This document shows, one piece after another, positions 1 to 7,893 of a stretch of 64,000 nt of DNA; within the stretch, counting starts at the first letter, position 1, and each line of letters begins with the position of its first letter. Under the pieces are notes generated by a model. That model saw only the letters and a program-made list of their open reading frames with translations, was not told the origin of the DNA and made no database searches. This DNA comes from JADKIH01 sp043747595 (GTDB lineage Bacteria; Bacteroidota; Bacteroidia; AKYH767-A; 2013-40CM-41-45). Location of the stretch: positions 1 through 64,000 of the forward strand of contig JAYTOX010000065.1 in NCBI GenBank assembly GCA_043747595.1, read 5' to 3'. A program made the position numbers and the translations under genes.

Positions 1-129
1 GCTAACGGATGCCGACCCGGTGCCATGAGTAAATATACTACGGGCGTAGCACAACTCTACCCCGAAAATAAATCCAACCTATTCAAACCCACTCAACGAT
101 TATTAACTAAATACAAAAACTCAAAATGA
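1..129 (+). CDS. C-terminal end of a probable VTC-domain polyphosphate polymerase (partial)
   Basis: An open frame enters from the left edge in frame 1 and stops with TGA at 127-129, giving 42 C-terminal residues. The stop overlaps the next gene's ATG as ATGA, so the two are translationally coupled. The tail reads ...CRPGAMSKYTTGVAQLYPEN, followed by a Lys-rich end. This resembles the Ser-Lys-Tyr / Leu-Tyr-Pro tail of bacterial VTC (polyphosphate polymerase) domain proteins. Such genes are often found directly upstream of DUF4956 genes, as here. The family call is an inference from a short tail plus context. The frame itself is certain. Confidence 0.6.
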   Translation, partial: ANGCRPGAMSKYTTGVAQLYPENKSNLFKPTQRLLTKYKNSK

Positions 130-746
130 CTCTTTTACAAATTGCACAATCTGAATTGTTCGACAAGCTTTCTGATAAATTTTTCTGGCGCTATGGAATG
201 AATTTATTTTTTATGCTTGTTTTAGTTCGAGCTATTTATTATCCCATCTATCGGAGAAAAGAATATGTTTTCACTTATTTTCTCTTCAACACATTAATTT
301 TTATCATCACCTACCTTCTCAACAAAGTTGATATGAGTATGGGAGCAGCTTTTGGATTATTTGCTGTCTTCTCATTGCTTCGTTACAGAACAGAAGATAT
401 CTCTGCCAAAGAAATGACCTATTTGTTTCTTAGTATTGCCTTAGGTTTGATCAACGCTGTAAGCCATGCAACATGGTTCGAAATAACTCTCATCAACGGC
501 ATCGTTTTAGTTTTAACTTTTTTATTAGATGGAAATCTTTTAATGAAAAACGAATTCTATTACGATGTTCAATATGAGAATTTAGCACTCATACATCCGG
601 ATCGATACGAAGAACTGCTTGTCGATTTACGGAAACGAACCGGATTTAAAGTTCATCAAGCACGTATTGTAAAAGTTGATTTTCTGATTGATGCCGCTGT
701 GGTTCGTATTTATTATTATTACGAAAAACCAAAACAGAAGAAATAA
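126..746 (+). CDS. DUF4956 family integral membrane protein
   Basis: 206 residues. Hydrophobic segments near residues 25-40, 49-67, 70-86, 96-112 and 118-136 suggest about five membrane spans. They are followed by a soluble C-terminal domain of about 70 residues ending in a Tyr-rich strand and a Lys tail. The conserved block around residues 71-100 (MGAAFGLFAVFSLLRYRTED) is the signature of DUF4956. The start overlaps the stop of the upstream gene (ATGA). Members commonly sit next to VTC-type polyphosphate polymerases and CotH-like genes. The biochemical function is not established. A role with membrane polyphosphate synthesis or export is inferred from context only. Confidence 0.8.
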   Translation: MTLLQIAQSELFDKLSDKFFWRYGMNLFFMLVLVRAIYYPIYRRKEYVFTYFLFNTLIFIITYLLNKVDMSMGAAFGLFAVFSLLRYRTEDISAKEMTYLFLSIALGLINAVSHATWFEITLINGIVLVLTFLLDGNLLMKNEFYYDVQYENLALIHPDRYEELLVDLRKRTGFKVHQARIVKVDFLIDAAVVRIYYYYEKPKQKK

Positions 747-912
747 TCAACTGCCGTTTGAGTTTTGTCACAATAATTATTCGCTTTTTAGTGGCTTGTA
801 AAGTGTGTTGAAACGTAGTATGAGATAAATCATATCATGGCGACTGAATAATTGCTGTCTAGCTTCCATTAATTTTTCTTAACTTGCTAATTAAATTATT
901 TTAGTCAACTAA

Positions 913-920
913 TAAATTTG
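913..920 (+). promoter_or_regulatory. Bacteroidota -7 promoter element upstream of mlaEFD
   Basis: TAAATTTG matches the TAnnTTTG -7 consensus exactly, 37 bp before the MlaE start codon. No TTTG is seen at the usual spacing for a -33 element, so this is a moderate call. Confidence 0.4.
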
Positions 921-956
921 GCAATATAGAACACCCTGCAGTTAAAGCGAGAACTT

Positions 957-1787
957 ATGGAAGGAGAAAAGTCGAATATTTTATCAAACACTAAAAATTC
1001 AACCAAAACTTTTTACTCTTATTTGCCTAAGAGTTTGACAACGTTTCTTTTTGAAACAGGTCAGATTTCACAATTTGCTGCTCGTTATTTTAAAGAAGTA
1101 TTCTTCCCCCCTTACGAGCTCAAAGAAGTAATGAAACAATCCTACGACATTGGCGTGAAGTCAATGCCATTAGTGGGACTTACAGCATTCATAATCGGTT
1201 TGGTAATAACACTACAATCAAGACCAACATTAGTAGAATTTGGTGCTGAAGCATGGCTCCCTGCTATGGTAGGAATAAGTATCATTCGTGAAATTGGCCC
1301 AGTCGTAATTGCATTGATCTGTGCCGGAAAAATTGGGTCAGGAATTGGCGCTGAATTAGGCTCCATGAAAGTAACAGAACAGATTGACGCAATGGAAGTA
1401 AGTGGCACCAATCCTTTCAAATACATTGTAGTGACCAGAATTGTTAGCACAACATTGATGATCCCAATATTGATTATTATTGGTGATGGTATCGCCTTAT
1501 ACGGAGCTTATCTTGCAGTGAAAATAAAAGGTTCCGTGAGTTTTATACTTTTTTTCCATCAAGTTTTTGAATCGATAAAATTTAGTGATGTAGTGCCTTC
1601 ATTCATTAAATCATTCTTCTTTGGTTTTGCAATTGGCTTGGTAGGTTGTTACAAAGGATATTATTCCAAAAAAGGAACTCAAGGTGTTGGACAATCTGCA
1701 AATTCAGCTGTTGTTGTTGCATCGATTTTAGTTTTTATTATCGATTTAATTGCTGTACAAATAACTGAATTTTTTGGATTCTTATGA
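957..1787 (+). CDS. mlaE: MlaE-family ABC transporter permease
   Basis: 276 residues, the usual length for MlaE (YrbE/DUF140) permeases. It has the family's long hydrophobic helices and the conserved glycine-rich segment around residues 105-150 (IREIGPVVIALICAGKIGSG followed by ELGSMKVTEQIDAMEV). That segment contains the coupling region that contacts the ATPase. It should form the inner-membrane channel of a retrograde or anterograde phospholipid transporter that maintains outer-membrane lipid asymmetry. The stop overlaps the start of the ATPase gene (ATGA), and an MCE gene follows directly, so this is a three-gene mlaE-mlaF-mlaD operon. No MlaB (STAS) or MlaC gene is visible, which is common in Bacteroidota. 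Confidence 0.92.
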   Translation: MEGEKSNILSNTKNSTKTFYSYLPKSLTTFLFETGQISQFAARYFKEVFFPPYELKEVMKQSYDIGVKSMPLVGLTAFIIGLVITLQSRPTLVEFGAEAWLPAMVGISIIREIGPVVIALICAGKIGSGIGAELGSMKVTEQIDAMEVSGTNPFKYIVVTRIVSTTLMIPILIIIGDGIALYGAYLAVKIKGSVSFILFFHQVFESIKFSDVVPSFIKSFFFGFAIGLVGCYKGYYSKKGTQGVGQSANSAVVVASILVFIIDLIAVQITEFFGFL

Positions 1788-2566
1788 TCTTGGCAAAAGA
1801 AAATATAGTTGCTTCTAACTCCTCAATTGAAAATTATGGAGAAGCTATTATTCAAGTAAGTCATTTGAGTAAATCATTTGGCGATAATAATGTACTCACA
1901 GACTTTAATATCACTGTTAAAAAAGGAGAAAATATTGTTGTGCTTGGGAAATCAGGTTGCGGAAAATCTGTCTTGATAAAATGCATAGTTGGACTGATAC
2001 CGTATGATGCGGGTTCTATAAAAGTATTTGGAAATGAAATCAACCAATTAAATCAGAAAGATCTCGATCAAATTAGAGCTAGAATTGGTTTTGTGTTCCA
2101 GAGCAGTGCACTATATGATAGTATGACGGTTAGCGAAAATCTTGAATTTCCTTTACGAAGTCATGGGAAACATAAAACAAAAGCAGAAGTAAAAGAACTT
2201 GTTGAAGAAACTCTTGAAAATGTAGGATTAATTCACGCCATAGACTTAATGCCATCTGAATTATCGGGAGGTATGCGAAAGAGAATTGGTTTAGCTCGAT
2301 CGCTTATATTAAAACCGGACATCATGCTCTACGACGAACCAACAACTGGGCTCGATCCAATTACCAGTAGAGAAATCATAGACCTCATGCTTCGAATGCA
2401 AGAGAAATATCACACATCGTCAATCATAATTTCGCATGATATGCATTGTGCTCAATTAACTGCTAATCGACTTATACTAATGGCAAATGGGATAGACTAT
2501 GCAAAAGGCAGTTATGATGAATTAATCTCTTCGACCGATATAAACGTTAAACAATTTTTTGAATAG
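1784..2566 (+). CDS. mlaF: MlaF-family ABC transporter ATP-binding protein
   Basis: 260 residues with a complete ABC ATPase set: Walker A GKSGCGKS at residues 55-62, Q-loop Gln106, signature LSGGMRKR at 160-167, Walker B IMLYDEPTTGLD at 180-191, and H-loop His218. The signature with Met-Arg-Lys-Arg after LSGG is typical of MlaF/Ttg2A. It powers lipid movement through the MlaE permease encoded just upstream (4-bp overlap). The first 20 residues are an extension before the nucleotide-binding domain. The next gene begins immediately after the stop codon. Confidence 0.93.
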   Translation: MILAKENIVASNSSIENYGEAIIQVSHLSKSFGDNNVLTDFNITVKKGENIVVLGKSGCGKSVLIKCIVGLIPYDAGSIKVFGNEINQLNQKDLDQIRARIGFVFQSSALYDSMTVSENLEFPLRSHGKHKTKAEVKELVEETLENVGLIHAIDLMPSELSGGMRKRIGLARSLILKPDIMLYDEPTTGLDPITSREIIDLMLRMQEKYHTSSIIISHDMHCAQLTANRLILMANGIDYAKGSYDELISSTDINVKQFFE

Positions 2567-3535
2567 ATGAACAAAGAAATAATCAAACGAATTAATCTAG
2601 GCATATTTGTACTCGCAGGTATCCTAATGCTGATTTTCGCTCTATACGTAATAGGGAAAAATAAAAATATGTTTAGCTCAACAATCACAATCCATAGTAC
2701 TTTTAATGATGTGAGTGGACTACAAATTGGGAATAATGTCCGTTACTCCGGAATTGACATAGGAACAATCGACAACATACAAATAATGAATGACACATCT
2801 ATTGTTGTGACTATGATCATCGACGAATCACTACAAAAATACATTCGAAAAAATTCGACTTCAACAATCGGAACCGATGGATTAATGGGAAACAAATTAG
2901 TAAACATTGTACCAGGAACACTTGAGTCTGCTTTAATCAAAGACGGCGATGAAATTGTTTCCAAAAAAAGTGTTGACACTGAAAAAATGATGCGAACATT
3001 AGAATCAACCAATCTGAATATCGAAGTTGTTTCCTCAAATCTTAAAAGTATTACTGATAATATTACTAAAAGCCAAGGAACTCTTTACACTGTATTAATG
3101 GACACAACTATTTCCCAAAGCTTAAAAACTACAATTGAAAACATTCAAATCACTAGCAAAAACTTAACTACAATAACTGAGAAACTTTCTTCAATTGTGA
3201 ATGATGTAAAAACAGGAAATGGTGTCGTAAATGCCCTCATTTATGATTCTACGATCACTAATAATTTACATTCAGTTATCTCCGAAATAAAAACAAGCAG
3301 TGAAAAATTTTCAATTATCAGTAAAAATATTAGTCAACTAGTAACTGATGTAAATAATGGCAAAGGAACAGTTGGAACTTTACTAAACGACTCCGCTGCA
3401 GAAAATAATCTCAAACAAACTCTTATCAACTTAAGAACATCAACAGAAAAAATTGACCAAGAATTAGAAGCATTAAAACATAGTTTTCTTCTTCGCGGGT
3501 TTTTTAAAAACCAGGACAAAGAAAAGAAGAAATAA
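2567..3535 (+). CDS. mlaD: MlaD-family MCE domain protein
   Basis: 322 residues. An N-terminal membrane anchor at about residues 10-28 is followed by an MCE/MlaD domain at about 36-120. That domain carries the conserved VSGLQIGNNVRYSGIDIGTI segment. The C-terminal half is a long helical region with Ser/Thr/Asn-rich heptad-like repeats. It includes two related blocks ending in G(N/K)G-x-V-x-x-L(I/L)-x-D near residues 215 and 265. It should form the periplasmic substrate-binding ring of the MlaEFD transporter. It begins at the base after the mlaF stop and is the last gene of the operon. A minus-strand gene lies convergent 33 bp beyond. Confidence 0.9.
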   Translation: MNKEIIKRINLGIFVLAGILMLIFALYVIGKNKNMFSSTITIHSTFNDVSGLQIGNNVRYSGIDIGTIDNIQIMNDTSIVVTMIIDESLQKYIRKNSTSTIGTDGLMGNKLVNIVPGTLESALIKDGDEIVSKKSVDTEKMMRTLESTNLNIEVVSSNLKSITDNITKSQGTLYTVLMDTTISQSLKTTIENIQITSKNLTTITEKLSSIVNDVKTGNGVVNALIYDSTITNNLHSVISEIKTSSEKFSIISKNISQLVTDVNNGKGTVGTLLNDSAAENNLKQTLINLRTSTEKIDQELEALKHSFLLRGFFKNQDKEKKK

Positions 3536-3568
3536 TTTCGTCAAAATAGTTATAGCAACTACATTATT

Positions 3569-4822
3569 TTACTTCACCTGATCAAGTGCTTGTTGAATAT
3601 CGGCTATTATGTCAATATAGCTTTCAACGCCAACAGAAAGCCGAACCATTTTTTCAGTTATAAAAAGTTCTTTTTTCAAATCAGGGTCAACATCGCTATG
3701 CGTCATAGTAGCAGGATGTTCAGCCAAACTTTCTGTACCACCTAAACTCACTGCCAATTTAATTAGCTGCAAAGAATTAAGAAACATAAATGCATCTTTC
3801 TCTGCGCCTTTAATATCGAATGAAATCATACCCCCATTCGTTAAACATTGACGCTGCTTGATCTCATATTGTTCGCCATCTTTCTCGGTCAGATTGCCCG
3901 GAAAATAAACCCTCTCTACTAGCGGATGGCCTGTTAAAAACTCTGCCACACGATTCGCATTGAATGCTTGTATATCCATTCTGGCTTTTAATGTCTCGAG
4001 ACTTCGAAGCAACAACCAACCTGTCCATGGCCCTGCCATATTCCCTAAAAATGTACGCAACGTTTTAACTCTACTTATCAGAACTTTTGAACCTAAGCAT
4101 GCTCCGGCAATTACATCACTATGGCCTCCTATGTATTTTGTAGCAGAGTATAAAACAAGGTCAGCTCCATGCTTTAGAGGATGCTGCCAAACCGGGCCCA
4201 TATATGTGTTGTCTACAGCCAAATAAACTTCCTTTTCATCTGTAGAAAAATGCTTGGCTATTTTTTTACTTGCATTTATATCAATTAAAATATTTGTTGG
4301 GTTTGCCGGTGTCTCAATATAGACCATAGCCAATTTTGAAGCATGTCCCGTTGCCTCTATTAACTGAATGACCTCTTGATGTGAGTGCGAAACTTTAAAT
4401 GTAAGAACCTGTATTCCAAATTTAGGAAGAATCTTTTTTATGAAATGATCGCTGCCTCCGTAAAGCGGACTACTAATTAATAGTAAATCGCCAGGCTTTA
4501 AAAATTCCAATAACACTGTTGTAATGGCAGACATCCCACTTTCAAATACTGCACATTCTTCTGCTTCATCCCAAAGGGTTAAACGATTTTCCAATATTTC
4601 CAAATCAGGGTTGTTGATTCGACTATAGATCAGTCCCATTTCTTCCCCTTCTTTCTTTTTACGTAGACCATAGGCCACTTCGAAGAACGCTTTCCCTTCT
4701 TCAGCACATTTGAATACAAATGTTGAAGTTTGAAATATAGGGCACTTAATTGCACCTTCAGAAAGTTCAGGACGATAACCATAGGACATCATTAAACTTT
4801 CAGGCTTCATTTTAGTTTTCAT
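3569..4822 (-). CDS. Cys/Met metabolism PLP-dependent enzyme (cystathionine gamma-synthase / methionine gamma-lyase family)
   Basis: 417 residues, fold-type I PLP enzyme of the trans-sulfuration family. Visible landmarks are the YSR motif at 66-68 (phosphate-binding Tyr/Arg from the partner subunit), SGM at 95-97, the Tyr121 position that stacks on PLP, Asp204 for the pyridine nitrogen, and Lys229 in the SATKY motif as the Schiff-base lysine. The insertion with KKKEGEE near residues 54-61 is typical of a Bacteroidota subgroup annotated as cystathionine gamma-synthase-like. Which of the gamma-synthase, gamma-lyase or beta-lyase activities it has cannot be decided from sequence alone. It is monocistronic and convergent with mlaD. 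Confidence 0.85.
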   Translation of the reverse strand: MKTKMKPESLMMSYGYRPELSEGAIKCPIFQTSTFVFKCAEEGKAFFEVAYGLRKKKEGEEMGLIYSRINNPDLEILENRLTLWDEAEECAVFESGMSAITTVLLEFLKPGDLLLISSPLYGGSDHFIKKILPKFGIQVLTFKVSHSHQEVIQLIEATGHASKLAMVYIETPANPTNILIDINASKKIAKHFSTDEKEVYLAVDNTYMGPVWQHPLKHGADLVLYSATKYIGGHSDVIAGACLGSKVLISRVKTLRTFLGNMAGPWTGWLLLRSLETLKARMDIQAFNANRVAEFLTGHPLVERVYFPGNLTEKDGEQYEIKQRQCLTNGGMISFDIKGAEKDAFMFLNSLQLIKLAVSLGGTESLAEHPATMTHSDVDPDLKKELFITEKMVRLSVGVESYIDIIADIQQALDQVK

Positions 4823-4953
4823 AAATTTTAGAATTAATGGTTTTTATTAGTAAACTTTTAAAAGGTAATGATTATTATTTAAGTTTAAAAATAAATCCAA
4901 ATCGTTGCACAAAATTTTGAAGATAAATATCAAAAAAAAGTTTCTTAATATCT

Positions 4954-4967
4954 ATGATAACTATCAC
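4954..4967. promoter_or_regulatory. Crp/Fnr-type palindrome upstream of thioredoxin gene
   Basis: ATGAT-AACT-ATCAC has two five-base half-sites with a four-base spacer. It matches 8 of 10 half-site bases of the FNR consensus TTGAT-N4-ATCAA, and the core TGAT/ATCA is perfectly symmetric. It is centred about 71 bp before the thioredoxin start codon. If the TAATTTTA at 5011-5018 is the -7 element, the site lies roughly 60 bp upstream of the transcription start. Control by an Fnr-like regulator is inferred. Confidence 0.4.
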
Positions 4968-5031
4968 ATTTCAAATAGGAAAAACAGCATGCTTATATGC
5001 AAAAAATGACTAATTTTAAAAGATAAAAAAC

Positions 5032-5322
5032 ATGTCGAAGTTCCAAGAAATAATTAACGGAGAAAAACCTGTACTGGTTGATTTTCATGCTGAATGGTGT
5101 GCACCTTGCAAAATGATGCCTCCTATCTTAAATGAAGTTAAAAATAAACTTGGTGATAATGTTGTAATCTTAAAAATAGATATTGACAAAAACCAACAGG
5201 TAGCTCAACATTACAGCGTTCAATCTGTCCCAACATTAATGATTTTTAAAAAAGGAAAAATTGTTTGGCGACAATCAGGAGTTGCACCTGCAAATCAACT
5301 AATCGAGCAACTTAAACAATAG
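5032..5322 (+). CDS. trxA: Thioredoxin
   Basis: 96 residues, a single thioredoxin domain without a signal peptide, hence cytoplasmic. The active site is W22-C-A-P-C26-K, a slight variant of WCGPC that is frequent in Bacteroidota thioredoxins. The cis-proline is Pro67 in SVPTLM. It reduces disulfides in cytoplasmic proteins using electrons from thioredoxin reductase, which is not in this window. The gene stands alone between a divergent PLP-enzyme gene and the L,D-transpeptidase gene 128 bp downstream. A possible Fnr-type site lies upstream at 4954-4967. Confidence 0.92.
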   Translation: MSKFQEIINGEKPVLVDFHAEWCAPCKMMPPILNEVKNKLGDNVVILKIDIDKNQQVAQHYSVQSVPTLMIFKKGKIVWRQSGVAPANQLIEQLKQ

Positions 5323-5450
5323 TTGTATAGATATTACTAGAAAAAAATTGAGAACTTTGCTAACAAAATTTACTTTTTTTTTAAAATTAACTTTCCCACT
5401 TTAAAGCATGACAATTATTAACTTTTTACTGCATTCAGAATGGCTCATTA

Positions 5451-6380
5451 ATGAGTAAAAATGTTGTTACTTTATTTTTAATATCCATCTACTTTATATT
5501 CACCGGATGTAAAGAGAAAACAGGACGCTCTATAAGTAAAATACCACCTGCAAAGATTGCTATTGACACCATTCAAATAAAAGAAATTGAACACGAACAA
5601 TCCTATCAAGGTCGTTTCCATTTTATTTATTCTTCCAATTCCATTTTCAAAAAAGCAAAGAAACATTTTTCGGAAGAGGAGCTCTCCACTATTCTTGCGT
5701 TGAACAGAATTGACATTAACAGAATGCATAGAGTAAAAAAGCTCATTATACCTGATTCCATTTATACTAATTTCATGGATTATGCTCCTTTCCCAAGTGA
5801 CATTGCTGAATTAGTCGAAATAAAAAAATTAATTGTAATTTCATATCCAATTCAAGCTTTCGCACTCTACGAAAGTGGTCACTTAATTGTATGGGGACCT
5901 ACAAGTATGGGGAAAAAAAGCACTCCTACTCCAATAGGACTTTTTCATACTAATTGGAAAGCAAAGAAAACCATCAGTACTGTTAACGAAGAATGGATAC
6001 TTAATTGGTATTTTAATATCGTAAACCTTGATGGTATATCGATGCACGAATACGAACTCCCGGGTTATCCTGCTAGTCATTCATGCATTCGGCTGAGAGA
6101 ACAAGACGCAAAATTTATTTACGTTTGGGCTGACCAATGGATTGTAGAGAACAATGGCAGAACAATAATTGCAAATGGAACACCTGTGATCATCTATGGA
6201 AACTACGACTTTGATAATCCTCCTCCTTGGTATAAACTTGAGAATAATCCAAACGCAAATAAAATAACAGCTGACTCTTTACTCAAACTAATTACTCCAT
6301 ATTATCAGGTTATAATACAAGAACAATCAATTAGAGATTCCATAGCAATAACAATTCACAAAATTACTATTCCTTCCTAA
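5451..6380 (+). CDS. L,D-transpeptidase lipoprotein (YkuD family)
   Basis: 309 residues. The lipobox FTGC puts the lipidated cysteine at residue 20, so the mature protein is membrane-anchored and faces the periplasm. The YkuD catalytic site is clear: His199 in SMHEYE, and SHSCIRL with Ser209, His210, catalytic Cys212 and Arg214. The preceding TPIGLF segment near 160-165 is also typical. It should cross-link peptidoglycan stem peptides or anchor proteins to them. The N-terminal 120 residues match no domain I recognise. It is followed 72 bp later by a metallophosphoesterase gene on the same strand. Confidence 0.85.
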   Translation: MSKNVVTLFLISIYFIFTGCKEKTGRSISKIPPAKIAIDTIQIKEIEHEQSYQGRFHFIYSSNSIFKKAKKHFSEEELSTILALNRIDINRMHRVKKLIIPDSIYTNFMDYAPFPSDIAELVEIKKLIVISYPIQAFALYESGHLIVWGPTSMGKKSTPTPIGLFHTNWKAKKTISTVNEEWILNWYFNIVNLDGISMHEYELPGYPASHSCIRLREQDAKFIYVWADQWIVENNGRTIIANGTPVIIYGNYDFDNPPPWYKLENNPNANKITADSLLKLITPYYQVIIQEQSIRDSIAITIHKITIPS

Positions 6381-6452
6381 ACAATTTTCAATCGAGAAGT
6401 ATTGAAAAATTAGAATGCTCAGAGCTTACAAATTAAAAGATATTAAACACCT

Positions 6453-7541
6453 ATGAATAAACTACCACTCCTAATTTGTTTTTTTCTGAGTGTAATATCA
6501 TTTCAACAATCGAATGGTCAGAACAAGGACACTTCTGCTTTTAAAGTATTTCTAATTGGAGATGCCGGCGAAAATGATACAACCGGAGAAACGCTTACTC
6601 AATTGCGCTTACAACTAGAAAAAAGCCCCAATAGTGTGGTTGTTTTTCTTGGTGACAATTGCTATTTAAAACCATTTTTCCTTTTACCGGTTGAGATTGG
6701 TGGATTTAACGGCAATAAAAAGTCGGTTAAGCGAATGATGTCGCAACTAAATATTCTTCAAAACTACAAAGGAAGTGCATACTTTATTCCGGGAAACCAC
6801 GACTGGTGGAATAAGACAAATATTAAAGGCGGGAAAAAAAAATTGTTGTGCGAACAAAAATATATAGAAAACACGCTGTCCAATTTCCGCAACTTATCTA
6901 ATCGCAACTCGGATTATTTTTTTCCTAAAAATGGAATGATCGGTCCGGTTTCAAAACAATTTGTCAATGATCAATTACGCATAATTTTTATTGACACCTA
7001 TCGATTGATCATAGAAGAAGGGAAGATAAAAAAGAAAGATTCTCTGATCACAGCAAAATTTTATACCGACCTAAGAAATCAATTACTCGAAGCAGCGAAG
7101 TCAAATCAAAAGCTGATTGTCGTTGCTCATCATCCTCTTGTTTCTAAAGGAAAACATTCTATGGAACCTTCATTTATTGAAAAACTATTCTTTCGATTTG
7201 GAACTAGCAATTTAAATTTTGCCGCCTATCAAAAAGCAGTCACTAAAATCGATAGTCTGTTAAAGGAAAGTAAAAAACCATCCATGTATTATGCAAGTGG
7301 TCATGAACATTCATTAGAATATTTTTTTCAAGATAATATTCGTTACATTATTAGTGGGGCCGGGAGCAAAACAGACAATATTACAATTGGCGATAGTCAA
7401 AATAAAAACGAATGCGTAATTTGGAATCAAGAAGGTTTTTTTGAGATTGAATTTCATCGACAAAAAGATAAAGTGTTTTTATTTCACAAGAATAAGTTAG
7501 AAAAAGAAATGAAAGTAGAATGTGTGAGCGGTTGTGAGTAA
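6453..7541 (+). CDS. Secreted calcineurin-like metallophosphoesterase
   Basis: 362 residues with an N-terminal signal peptide (cleavage probably after NGQ near residue 23). All metallophosphatase motifs are present: D37 in LIGDAG, GDN at 67-69, GNHD with N115-H116-D117, AHHP with H226-H227, and GHEH with H284 and H286. This is the dinuclear-metal phosphoesterase fold related to purple acid phosphatases. Related Bacteroidota proteins can also be surface-exported or fused to an outer-membrane barrel. This one ends about 60 residues after the last motif, so no barrel is present. The substrate is unknown. Confidence 0.82.
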   Translation: MNKLPLLICFFLSVISFQQSNGQNKDTSAFKVFLIGDAGENDTTGETLTQLRLQLEKSPNSVVVFLGDNCYLKPFFLLPVEIGGFNGNKKSVKRMMSQLNILQNYKGSAYFIPGNHDWWNKTNIKGGKKKLLCEQKYIENTLSNFRNLSNRNSDYFFPKNGMIGPVSKQFVNDQLRIIFIDTYRLIIEEGKIKKKDSLITAKFYTDLRNQLLEAAKSNQKLIVVAHHPLVSKGKHSMEPSFIEKLFFRFGTSNLNFAAYQKAVTKIDSLLKESKKPSMYYASGHEHSLEYFFQDNIRYIISGAGSKTDNITIGDSQNKNECVIWNQEGFFEIEFHRQKDKVFLFHKNKLEKEMKVECVSGCE

Positions 7542-7893
7542 TTAAACACATCCGATTATTTCACGTCCAACAATTCACAAAATCAACTACTAATCTCTTA
7601 GTAATTGATTTATTAAACAGCACAACATTTCAAATTCCGAATACTCCAAATGCCCAATAAATCCAAATCAAATCTTTATGAATAGAAAGCTGCTTTTAAC
7701 ATATTACCAAATCGTTAAATTTTGCACAAAATTGGTATATTTTGGATTTTTGAACTCATATTTCCCACATTAATTAGGGTTAATAGAGTAGATTTAATTA
7801 GTTTTGTAACATCACATCCGCTTTATTTTTATACAGAGCCGTTGCCTCTGGAAGCAAAAAATGACACTCTAATTCAATTAAGTTTTAGGTTAA
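7542..7893. other. Intergenic stretch with no supported gene
   Basis: AT-rich spacer. One 62-codon reading frame at 7722-7910 runs into the next gene but has no domain, no signal peptide and composition unlike its neighbours, so it is not called. No convincing promoter or terminator was recognised. Confidence 0.5.

Noticed and set aside
3536..3568. Possible terminator between convergent mlaD and the PLP-enzyme gene
   Set aside because: The 33-bp gap contains no convincing stem-loop.
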